This document shows positions 7,123-13,814 of a stretch of 23,484 nt of DNA, piece by piece. Both the position numbers and the translations under genes were made by a program. This DNA is from DTNV01 sp964388435 (lineage in GTDB: Archaea > Micrarchaeota > Micrarchaeia > Norongarragalinales > UBA8480), in contig CAYMAH010000057.1 of NCBI GenBank assembly GCA_964388435.1, positions 1 through 23,484 on the forward strand, given 5' to 3'. Numbering within the stretch: position 1 is the first letter of the stretch; the number at the start of each line of letters is the position of its first letter. The notes below the pieces were generated by a model. It searched no databases, had not been told where the DNA came from, and saw only the letters and a program-made list of their open reading frames with translations.

Positions 7123-7213
7123 TAGCCCCGAGCGGATTCGAACCGCTGTCAACAGGTCCAAAGCCTGCTATCCTTAGCTTCTCTTTTAGATTTAGCCGCT
7201 AGACGACGGGGCT
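7123..7213 (-). tRNA. trnQ: tRNA-Gln (UUG) with a D-loop intron
   Basis: On the minus strand the acceptor AGCCCCG pairs with CGGGGCT, the T arm is AGCGG-TTCGAAT-CCGCT, the anticodon arm is GCAGG-CTTTGGA-CCTGT with anticodon TTG (Gln), and the variable loop is 4 nt. The D arm is 18 nt too long. Removing 7174-7191 leaves GTCT-AGCGGCTAA-GGAT, a normal arm with the conserved GG, and a 73-nt tRNA including discriminator A (7123). CCA is not encoded and there is no anticodon-loop intron. T-rich DNA follows on its strand. Confidence 0.92.
7174..7191 (-). other. 18-nt non-canonical tRNA intron in the D-loop
   Basis: The precursor folds into a compact bulge-helix-bulge: GGCU (7197-7194) pairs with AGCU (7179-7176) as a 4-bp central helix, flanked by the 3-nt bulges AAA (7193-7191) and AAG (7175-7173). 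A short UCU/AGA inner stem closes a 5-nt loop. Cutting each bulge after its second base, as archaeal splicing endonuclease does, releases exactly the 18 nt that are surplus to the D arm. The outer helix is weak (one C-G pair then a mismatch), so this is a relaxed motif of the kind cut by broader-specificity endonucleases. Confidence 0.8.
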
Positions 7214-7283
7214 GTTTAACTCCAACTTACTTTAACATCCCATGTTTTTTAATTTTTTTGCTTGCTTTTCCCTCCGATTGCTT

Positions 7284-7289
7284 TTTATA
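7284..7289 (+). promoter_or_regulatory. TATA-like box deciding the start of the two-TM protein
   Basis: TTTATA lies 25-30 nt before the ATG at 7314. That spacing predicts a leaderless mRNA from 7314 and argues against the in-frame ATG at 7242, which would lie upstream of the promoter. Confidence 0.5.
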
Positions 7290-7313
7290 CCTGTTCTCAC
7301 CTACTTATCTAAA

Positions 7314-7871
7314 ATGGTAGGAGTAAAACTTTTCAGGTTTGCCCTGTTTTTATTAGATAAAATATTCACATTTTCAGCGCTTATATTCATAATCTCGCTT
7401 GGAATCAGCGTTTACCTTTATTTTAATCATTACTTTCCAAGTGTTAGGCCAGTATGGTTCGAGTGGGCAAGCGTAGCGCTTCTCGCGGTCCTGCCTCTTC
7501 TCATTTTCTTCGGGCTTATAATTTTCTTTTTGTTGATAGTTGACATTTCAGTGTCCCTATTTCCAGAGCAGAGCCTGTCAGTCCCATTTTCAACAGAACT
7601 GGTAAAAGCCAGGATAACAAGAGTATTCGCAGAAAAAGAAATCGGGTGGTTTTTGTTCAGCGCTTCATTCGGTTTTGAAAACAATATAATGAACTTTTTC
7701 AAAAAAGTTTTCAAACTATCCCCCCCGTTGTCTTATTTTTCGAGAAACCCCTTCGTTCTTGTAAGACTTTACAACAAAGGCAGTTCAACAAGTGTTTCAA
7801 TCATTTCAGACTCAAACATCAGGGCGAGAACCCTTGCAAAATATGTTGAAACTTCAATAAAATACCTCTGA
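7314..7871 (+). CDS. Unrecognised protein with two membrane segments
   Basis: I do not recognise this protein. From the ATG at 7314 it is 185 residues. Two hydrophobic segments (about 17-37 and 50-78) are joined by a short Tyr/Pro/Trp-containing loop, and a soluble C-terminal half of about 100 residues has alternating hydrophobic positions and several basic residues. Topology suggests both ends in the cytoplasm. An earlier ATG (7242) would add 24 hydrophobic residues but precedes the TATA box, so I take 7314. The stop TGA shares one base with the ATG of the Hsp20-like gene (TGATG), so the two are translationally coupled and probably act together, perhaps at the membrane under protein-folding stress; that is inference. 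Confidence 0.72.
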   Translation: MVGVKLFRFALFLLDKIFTFSALIFIISLGISVYLYFNHYFPSVRPVWFEWASVALLAVLPLLIFFGLIIFFLLIVDISVSLFPEQSLSVPFSTELVKARITRVFAEKEIGWFLFSASFGFENNIMNFFKKVFKLSPPLSYFSRNPFVLVRLYNKGSSTSVSIISDSNIRARTLAKYVETSIKYL

Positions 7872-8239
7872 TGATTTTAATGGACTTGGACGAGATTTTG
7901 GATTCATTTTCTTTTGAAGACCTTTTAAAAGAGTTGATCGAAGAAGAAACCAGAATGATTTCGGAAACGCTCGGGTTTTCAAAACCAGGTTTTCTTGTAG
8001 ATGTTATTGACGAGAACGAGTTTTTGCGAGTTGTGGTTGAAATGCCGGTTGGAGTGAATAAAAATGAAATAAAACTCTACTCAAACAACTCAAACCTTGA
8101 AATAACCATTCGGGGAATTACTTTCAGCAGAATCGTCCTGCCCTCCGCGGTTGAAAAAACCTGTAAGGCAATCTTCAAAAACGGGATTATTGAAGTAATG
8201 CTTAAAAAAATCGAAAAATGGAGGATAAACCTAGAATAA
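7871..8239 (+). CDS. Divergent Hsp20/alpha-crystallin-like protein
   Basis: This 122-residue protein has an acidic, helical N-terminal part (about 1-40) followed by a small heat-shock-like beta sandwich: FLVDVIDENEFLRVVVEMPV, then NKNEIKLYSNNSNLEITI, then RIVLPSAVEKTCKAIFKNG and IIEVMLKK. These follow the Hsp20 order of v.D.ed.e.v.v.leLPGv..e.i.v....l.i.......r...LP..v......A.fknGvL.v.lpK. It is shorter than typical Hsp20 and lacks a clear C-terminal I-X-I tail, so it may not form large oligomers. Family members act as ATP-independent holdases. A second ATG at 7880 could also be the start. Coupled to the upstream membrane protein by overlapping stop and start codons. Confidence 0.7.
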   Translation: MILMDLDEILDSFSFEDLLKELIEEETRMISETLGFSKPGFLVDVIDENEFLRVVVEMPVGVNKNEIKLYSNNSNLEITIRGITFSRIVLPSAVEKTCKAIFKNGIIEVMLKKIEKWRINLE

Positions 8240-8321
8240 ACCCGCTGCCTGCAACAGCCCTTTAAAAAAAAAAAGGCGGTTCAATCTCTTTTTTTTACCT
8301 CTATTTTTTCTTTCAGAAAGG

Positions 8322-8332
8322 TTTAAAATATA
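8322..8332 (+). promoter_or_regulatory. TATA box of smc
   Basis: TTTAAAATATA preceded by a purine stretch (AGAAAGG) predicts transcription from about 8352-8360 and a leader of roughly 30 nt before the TTG start at 8386. Confidence 0.55.
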
Positions 8333-8385
8333 TTTTAGCCTTTTAAAAGTCAACCTTTCCATTTGGTTTTAATGAGTGTTGTAAA

Positions 8386-11300
8386 TTGTTTATAGAAGAG
8401 CTGAACCTGAAGAATTTCAAGTCTTTTAAGAACGCCACGTTTAGGTTTGACAAGGGCTTCAATCTCATATTGGGGCCAAACGGAAGCGGTAAAAGCAATG
8501 TTATAGACGCGCTGCGCTTCGTCTTCGGAGAAGCCGGCTTGAAAAGCATGAGGGCAAAAAATGTTTCACAGTTAATCTTCAACGGAGGCGGCATGGCGGA
8601 AATAGAATTAAAACTCAAAAACGGGGAGTCGGGAGAAAAACATGTTTTGAAAAGATTCATAAGAAAAGACGGCAAGACAAAATACAAGCTTGACGGGAGA
8701 ACCGTGAAAAAATACGATGTAAGCGAGTTTCTAAGCATCAATAGATTGTACATGACTAACTTCATCATCCAAGGCGCTATTGAAAGAATAGTTCAAATGA
8801 GCGGCAGGGAAAGAAGAAACCTCATAGACGACGTTTCAAACGTTGGAGAGTACGAAAACAAAAAACAAGAAGCGATGAGAGAACTCGGAGTGGTGCAGAA
8901 AAACCTTGACGAGGCAAACATTTCACTTGGCGAGAGAAAGGGGTATTTGACTGAATTAAAAAAGGACAAGGAGGAAGCTGAAAAATTCCTGAAGCTAAAA
9001 AGGGAAAAAGACGAGCTTGAAGCCTCCCTTGTTTTCATCGACCTTAAAAACTTCGAGTCAGAGCTTGAAAAAATAATATCCGACCTAAACAATCAAAGAG
9101 ATGAAATAGAACAAATAAAAAACCAGATGACCGGTTTGACGGAGAAAATAAACAAGAAAACGACCGAACTGAACGAAGTGAACTCTAAGATAATAGCCGG
9201 AAGCGAAGGGGAGAAGGCAACGCTTGAAAAAGAAGCGTTCCAATCCGAAGCCAGATTGTCGGAGCTTAAAAATAAGCTCGCGGAACTCAAGTCAGCATTG
9301 GAAGAAAATTACAAGTCCAAAAAAGATTTTGAGGGCGCGGCTTTAAGAGCGAAGGACGATTTAAACGGATTTAACCGGCAGTTGAAAGAAAAAGAAAAAG
9401 AGCTTTCAAACCTCGAAGTCATAATAATAGAAAACGAGAAAAAACTCGAAGAAAAAGAAAGAAACTCAAACCTATTCGGAAAAGACTACTATCAGTTAAA
9501 GCTTTCAATACAAAAAACAGAGGGTGAAATTTCAAGCCTCACCCAGGAACTGCAAAAACTGCAGGGTGAAAGCGCGGAGTTGGAAGGATTCAAAAAAGCG
9601 AAGTTGTCAGAAATAGAACTCTTCAAAAAAGGAGCGGTTGAAGGCACCGAGGAAAAAATATCCAAAATAAACGAGGAAAGGCAAAATCTTAAACAAAAAC
9701 TTAACTTCATAGAAGAAAACATAACCTCCTCAAGCCTGGAGGAGAAAAAACTCAACGAACGAAAATCCCTTATTGAAACCGAGGTTTTAAAGGGAAGGGA
9801 GAGAATAGGCGTTTTAGCGTCTTCAACCACAAGCGCTTCAAGTGTAAACGAAGCGCTGAAGGGATTCAAAGGAGTTTTCGGCGTGGTTGGAGAGCTCTGC
9901 AATTACGAGGGTTTGACAATCCCAGTTGAAGTGGCGCTCGGAGGAAGGTTCAACTTCTTCGTGGTTGAAAATGTTGACATAGCGGTTAAAGCAGTCAACT
10001 TCTTGAAGTCAAACAAGCTCGGGAGGGCTTCATTCATACCCTTGGACAAGATAAAAGCAGAACCCAAAAGCGAGAAGGCGCAGAAAATCGCCGACTCGCT
10101 TGGAAAAGACTGCCGCGGTTTCTTGGTTGACCTAGTAAAATTTGACAAAAAATTCTCAAACGTGTTCACCTTCGCCTTCGGAGACACGATTTTAGTTCAA
10201 AACGTGGAAGCGTGCAAGCCGTTCATAGGAAAAGCAAGAATGGTGACCGAAACAGGAGAGCTTTTCGAATCCTCGGGCCTTGTAAGCGGAGGGTCGTGGA
10301 AAAGCAGCTCGGTATCGCTCAAAAAAGAATGGAGCGAACTAACAGAAAAACTCAAAAGAATGGATTCTGAAAGAACCGAAAAACTCAAAGAGCTTGAAAA
10401 CCTGAAATCCGAACTTGAAAAACTACATCACGACAAAAGCAGGCTTGAAGTTGACCTTCAAGTATTGGACTTCGAGGAGAAAAGCCTTGTAGAGAAAAAC
10501 CAGAAAGCTGAAAACACCGAAAAGGAAAGGAAAGAAAAGCTCAAAACGCTGAACGAAGAATTTAAAAAACTGGAAAAAACCGCAGAAGAGAAAACAGCTG
10601 AAAGAAAAGAGATAATAAAAAAAATATCAGAGTTGAACATAACCCTGGTTGACGCGAGAAGCAGGGTGGATGTTGAAAAGGAGAAAGACCTCGGCTTTGA
10701 ACTCAAAGAGCTTGAAAGAAGACTAACCGATCTTAAAAACACTGGAACCACCCTGAACTCAGATATAAAAGTGCTTAAATCAAGCATAAACTTTTCAGAA
10801 AAAGAAGTTGAATCAACAAGAAAAAACATTGAAAAAAACACAGAGGAATGCAAAAACATTGAAAAAAACCTTGCGGGCGCGGAAACTGAAATAAAAACAT
10901 CGAGCAAAAAACTTGAAGAAAACCGGCTGAAAATAAAAACACTCTCATCAAACAAAACAGAGCTTGAAAGACAAAGAGACTCGATCGGAGCTGAAATAAG
11001 CGTTCTTTCAAACAAAAGAGGCGCTCTTGAATTCAAGAAAACCGAGTTGGAGGGAAAATCGCAAAACCTTTCAACCAAAAAAGCGGTGACAGAAACAAAT
11101 CTTGCAAACAAAAAGGAGTTGTTTGCTGTTTTCGAAGGTTTAAACATGACTTTCGACTTCAACCAGCAGGACAAGCCGAGGCTTTTGGCAAGATTTAAGG
11201 AAGTTCAAAGCGAAATCCCGGATGAAAATAACATCAATCTTAAGGCAATAGAAGAATTCGGGTTAAGAGCAGGAGAAGTGGAAGAACTCAACACAAAAGT

Positions 11301-11817
11301 AAGCGTGCTTGAAAGCGAGAGAACTTCAATAATGAGCTTGATAGAAGAAACGGAGGAAAAGAAAATAATAACATTCATGAACGTCTTCAACTTTATAAAT
11401 TCAAACTTCCAAAACCTCTTCTCGCAGATTTTCGACGGGGAGGGTCGCCTGGTATTGGAAGACGAGTCAAACCCCTTCAACGGAGGGCTTTCAATCAAAG
11501 TAAGCCTGAAAAGCAAGGGAGTGAGCTTCCTGGATTTGATGAGCGGAGGAGAGAAAAGCCTCATAGCTCTTATCTTTTTATTCTCAATACAATCCTACAA
11601 CCCGTCAAGCGTCTACGTTCTCGACGAGGCTGACGCCGCATTGGACCACGAGAACGCCTTAAGACTTTCACTGCTCGTCAAAAAACTCAGCTCCGATTCG
11701 CAGTTCTTCATAATATCACACAACCAAAGCGTTTTCAGAGAAGCGGACTGTCTGATAGGAGTTTCAATGGTAGGAGGGGAAAGCAAGCTGGTTGAAGTAA
11801 GCGTGTCAGAGTCTTAA
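8386..11817 (+). CDS. smc: Chromosome segregation ATPase SMC
   Basis: This condensin ATPase organises and segregates chromosomes. Its 1143 residues have the full SMC layout. The N-terminal ATPase half carries Walker A GPNGSGKS (30-37). Two very long Lys/Glu/Leu-rich coiled coils (about 150-480 and 640-990) flank the hinge (about 487-636, with VALGGRFNFFVVEN and the Gly-rich SGLVSGGS). The C-terminal half has the signature LMSGGEKS (1051-1058), Walker B VYVLDEAD (1076-1083) and the D-loop ALDHEN. All catalytic elements are intact and the length is normal. The frame opens at a TTG; upstream in-frame codons offer no better start, and the nearby ATG at 8372 is in another frame and stops after seven codons. 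No kleisin partner (ScpA/ScpB) is visible in the window. Confidence 0.96.
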   Translation: MFIEELNLKNFKSFKNATFRFDKGFNLILGPNGSGKSNVIDALRFVFGEAGLKSMRAKNVSQLIFNGGGMAEIELKLKNGESGEKHVLKRFIRKDGKTKYKLDGRTVKKYDVSEFLSINRLYMTNFIIQGAIERIVQMSGRERRNLIDDVSNVGEYENKKQEAMRELGVVQKNLDEANISLGERKGYLTELKKDKEEAEKFLKLKREKDELEASLVFIDLKNFESELEKIISDLNNQRDEIEQIKNQMTGLTEKINKKTTELNEVNSKIIAGSEGEKATLEKEAFQSEARLSELKNKLAELKSALEENYKSKKDFEGAALRAKDDLNGFNRQLKEKEKELSNLEVIIIENEKKLEEKERNSNLFGKDYYQLKLSIQKTEGEISSLTQELQKLQGESAELEGFKKAKLSEIELFKKGAVEGTEEKISKINEERQNLKQKLNFIEENITSSSLEEKKLNERKSLIETEVLKGRERIGVLASSTTSASSVNEALKGFKGVFGVVGELCNYEGLTIPVEVALGGRFNFFVVENVDIAVKAVNFLKSNKLGRASFIPLDKIKAEPKSEKAQKIADSLGKDCRGFLVDLVKFDKKFSNVFTFAFGDTILVQNVEACKPFIGKARMVTETGELFESSGLVSGGSWKSSSVSLKKEWSELTEKLKRMDSERTEKLKELENLKSELEKLHHDKSRLEVDLQVLDFEEKSLVEKNQKAENTEKERKEKLKTLNEEFKKLEKTAEEKTAERKEIIKKISELNITLVDARSRVDVEKEKDLGFELKELERRLTDLKNTGTTLNSDIKVLKSSINFSEKEVESTRKNIEKNTEECKNIEKNLAGAETEIKTSSKKLEENRLKIKTLSSNKTELERQRDSIGAEISVLSNKRGALEFKKTELEGKSQNLSTKKAVTETNLANKKELFAVFEGLNMTFDFNQQDKPRLLARFKEVQSEIPDENNINLKAIEEFGLRAGEVEELNTKVSVLESERTSIMSLIEETEEKKIITFMNVFNFINSNFQNLFSQIFDGEGRLVLEDESNPFNGGLSIKVSLKSKGVSFLDLMSGGEKSLIALIFLFSIQSYNPSSVYVLDEADAALDHENALRLSLLVKKLSSDSQFFIISHNQSVFREADCLIGVSMVGGESKLVEVSVSES

Positions 11818-11841
11818 AACCCCAAAAAAATAACAGAAAGG

Positions 11842-11849
11842 TATTTAAC
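11842..11849 (+). promoter_or_regulatory. TATA-like box of the L10e gene
   Basis: TATTTAAC after AGAAAGG, predicted start near 11870, leader about 60 nt. A closer T-rich alternative upstream of the ATG (about 11901-11912) cannot be excluded. Confidence 0.4.
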
Positions 11850-11932
11850 TTTTGCGAGAGAAAATCTTACTAAACTTTTTATGAATTTAGTTTTCAGAAT
11901 ATTTTTTTTTGAATGGGTGTTTTATTTAAAAA

Positions 11933-12583
11933 ATGGCTTTAAGACCTGCTAGAACAGTAACAACCCCAAAAGGCCAAGTTTGGGCCCGCATTTCGCAGAA
12001 GGTTCCGAGAAAGTCTTACGTCAAGGGAGCTCCGAGGCCGAAGATAAGGCAGTACGACATGGGAGTGGACAAAAGATTTGAATCCGAAGTAACTCTTGTT
12101 TGTCTTGAAGACACAAACGTCAGGGATAACGCCGTCGAAGCTGCAAGGCAAACCACGGTAAAATTCCTTGAAAAAAACCTTTTAGGCGGGTTTTTCTTCA
12201 AAATTCTCAAGTACCCCCACTTGGTGATAAGAGAGCACGCCAGTCTAGGAGTCGCGGGGGCCGACAGAATCTCCAAAGGAATGAAACTCGCTTTCGGAAA
12301 GCCGAAAGGAAGAATGGTGTTCGTCAAAAAAGGCGAGGCTCTACTAAGAGTTAACTGCTATAACAACGGACTGCCTTTCGCAGTAAAAGGATTGAAAAAA
12401 GCAAGGCTTAAACTATCCGGTTTGTGGGTCATAAAAACAAGAGATCTCACAAGCGACAAGGTCAACCTTTCTAAAAGCATTGAAGGAGTGCAGATGAAGA
12501 AACTAGAAGAAAAACCCAAGGAAGAAGTAAAAGCGCAGGTTGAAAATGCCGAAGCTCCAAAGGAAGAGCCTGCAAAGAAATAA
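11933..12583 (+). CDS. rpl10e: Large-subunit ribosomal protein L10e (uL16)
   Basis: This 216-residue ribosomal protein occupies the L16 site near the A and P sites of the 50S subunit. Family signatures include MALRPARTV, SYVKGAPRPKIRQYDMG, LREH-like VIREHASLGVAGADRISKGM, the FGKPKGR block and NNGLPFAVKGLKKARLKL. The archaeal/eukaryotic form is about 170-215 residues; here a charged Lys/Glu/Pro/Ala tail (about 187-216) is added after the conserved core and is probably disordered. It stands alone between smc and a glycosyltransferase, with its own promoter. No Shine-Dalgarno of normal spacing is seen; GGGTG lies about 13 nt upstream of the ATG. Confidence 0.95.
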   Translation: MALRPARTVTTPKGQVWARISQKVPRKSYVKGAPRPKIRQYDMGVDKRFESEVTLVCLEDTNVRDNAVEAARQTTVKFLEKNLLGGFFFKILKYPHLVIREHASLGVAGADRISKGMKLAFGKPKGRMVFVKKGEALLRVNCYNNGLPFAVKGLKKARLKLSGLWVIKTRDLTSDKVNLSKSIEGVQMKKLEEKPKEEVKAQVENAEAPKEEPAKK

Positions 12584-12596
12584 TCTTTACTATTCA

Positions 12597-12605
12597 TTTT
12601 TTAAT
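12597..12605 (+). promoter_or_regulatory. TATA-like box of the glycosyltransferase gene
   Basis: TTTTTTAAT lies about 27 nt ahead of the ATG at 12629 with no ribosome site between, consistent with a leaderless transcript. Confidence 0.35.
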
Positions 12606-12628
12606 CTTTTACTCATTTAATTTAGTGC

Positions 12629-13738
12629 ATGGACGTTTTTATCTACGCGCCTTGGATATATCAGAAAGGGGGGGCTGAAAAGGTTGTTCTTGATCTGGCA
12701 ATGGTTTTGAATGCCAAGAAGATATTCACCAGTTATTTTGAGCCTGAAAACACTTTTGAAGAGTTTAAGAGTTTTGATGTTGTTCAGGTTGGCTCGATTC
12801 CAGTCGTGAAGAGTTTTACCAGCCTGATAACAGTATCGTTTAGAATTCTGCTTCAAAAACTTCCGATAACCAGGGATTCTATTCTGGTTGTTTCGACAGC
12901 AGGTTTTGGAGAGTTTATAACATTCAGGAACAAGACAAACAGAACTATTTGTTTCTGCTTCACCCCTCTGAGGATAATCCACGACGAGGTTGCTCAGATA
13001 GATTACTTCAAAAGAAGAGGCTTTCTTTTCAGAGTGTTATTCCACCTTTTTAAAACCCCTTACGTTTTTTTTGAGAGACTGGCATTTTCAAGATTTGACC
13101 TGGTGGTCGCCAACAGTCTAAACACCAGAAAAAGGCTTTTGAACGGCGGTTTGACTGGTAAAAGCATTGTCGTTTATCCAGGAATTGAAAAGGTAAAACC
13201 CAAGTACGTTTTTAAGGATTACTTCCTTGCTATTGGAAGGTTCGTAACCTACAAAAACTTTGAGCTTGCAATCAAATCCTTCATCAAGTTTAAGCTTAGA
13301 ACTGGTAAAAAAGATTTTAAGCTTATAATAGCAGGCAATTTCAGCAAGATAAATTCCGATTATCTTGATTCTTTAAAAGCGCTTTCAAAAGGCAGGAATG
13401 ACATTGTTTTTCTGCTTAACCCTTCTGACGAGCGAGTGCGAAAACTATACTCAGAGTGTTTTGCGGTGTTATTCTCCGCGATTAATGAGGATTTTGGAAT
13501 TGTACCTGTAGAAGCCATGGCGTGGGGCAAACAGGTTATAGCGCTAAACCAAGGGGGGCCCAAAGAAACCATTGTTAATGGAGCTACCGGGCGCTTGTGC
13601 TCCAACGAGGGCGAATTCGTTAACGCGATGCTGGAATTGAAAAATTCAAGAAAATCTTTCAAAGCCTGCATTGAAAGAGCAGGTTTGTTCTCCGAGGAAG
13701 AGTTTGCAAAAAAAATGAAAAGGCTTGTTTTTAAGTGA
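12629..13738 (+). CDS. Family 4 glycosyltransferase (GT-B fold)
   Basis: This 369-residue sugar transferase probably acts on envelope glycans or lipid-linked oligosaccharides at the cytoplasmic face. The N-terminal Rossmann half begins MDVFIYAPWIYQKGGAEKVV with the Gly-Gly-Ala-Glu acceptor-side motif. The C-terminal half has the donor-binding sequence YFLAIGRFVTYKNFELAI, then LIIAGNF, and the E-x7-E motif as E287-E295 (EDFGIVPVEAMAWGKQVIA), followed by NQGGPKETI. That is the GT4 family signature; retaining chemistry is expected, but donor and acceptor cannot be predicted. No signal or membrane segment is evident. Codon use is richer in GAT, GTT and TTT than the flanking L10e and ppsA genes, which hints at separate acquisition but is weak evidence. 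Confidence 0.88.
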   Translation: MDVFIYAPWIYQKGGAEKVVLDLAMVLNAKKIFTSYFEPENTFEEFKSFDVVQVGSIPVVKSFTSLITVSFRILLQKLPITRDSILVVSTAGFGEFITFRNKTNRTICFCFTPLRIIHDEVAQIDYFKRRGFLFRVLFHLFKTPYVFFERLAFSRFDLVVANSLNTRKRLLNGGLTGKSIVVYPGIEKVKPKYVFKDYFLAIGRFVTYKNFELAIKSFIKFKLRTGKKDFKLIIAGNFSKINSDYLDSLKALSKGRNDIVFLLNPSDERVRKLYSECFAVLFSAINEDFGIVPVEAMAWGKQVIALNQGGPKETIVNGATGRLCSNEGEFVNAMLELKNSRKSFKACIERAGLFSEEEFAKKMKRLVFK

Positions 13739-13773
13739 CCTGCTTTGTTTTGACGTTTTTCAAACAGAAAATC

Positions 13774-13782
13774 TTTTAAATC
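13774..13782 (+). promoter_or_regulatory. TATA-like box of ppsA
   Basis: TTTTAAATC after ACAGAAAA predicts a start near 13800-13806, leaving a leader of about 10 nt before the ATG at 13815. Confidence 0.5.
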
Positions 13783-13814
13783 TCGCCACAATAACTCTTT
13801 TTTGATTAACTATA

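Noticed and set aside
7123..7213. tRNA-Gln as a pseudogene because of its long D arm
   Set aside because: Acceptor, anticodon and T arms pair well, and the surplus matches a bulge-helix-bulge intron exactly.
7242..7313. Upstream in-frame ATG extending the two-TM protein
   Set aside because: It precedes the TATA box at 7284-7289; the ATG at 7314 has leaderless spacing.
8372..8395. Short ATG frame ahead of smc that could be a leader peptide
   Set aside because: Only seven codons, no ribosome site, and it could arise by chance.
10458..11174. 238-codon minus-strand frame antisense to smc
   Set aside because: Ser/Phe/Leu-rich complement of the SMC coiled coil, an expected shadow of Lys/Glu codons.
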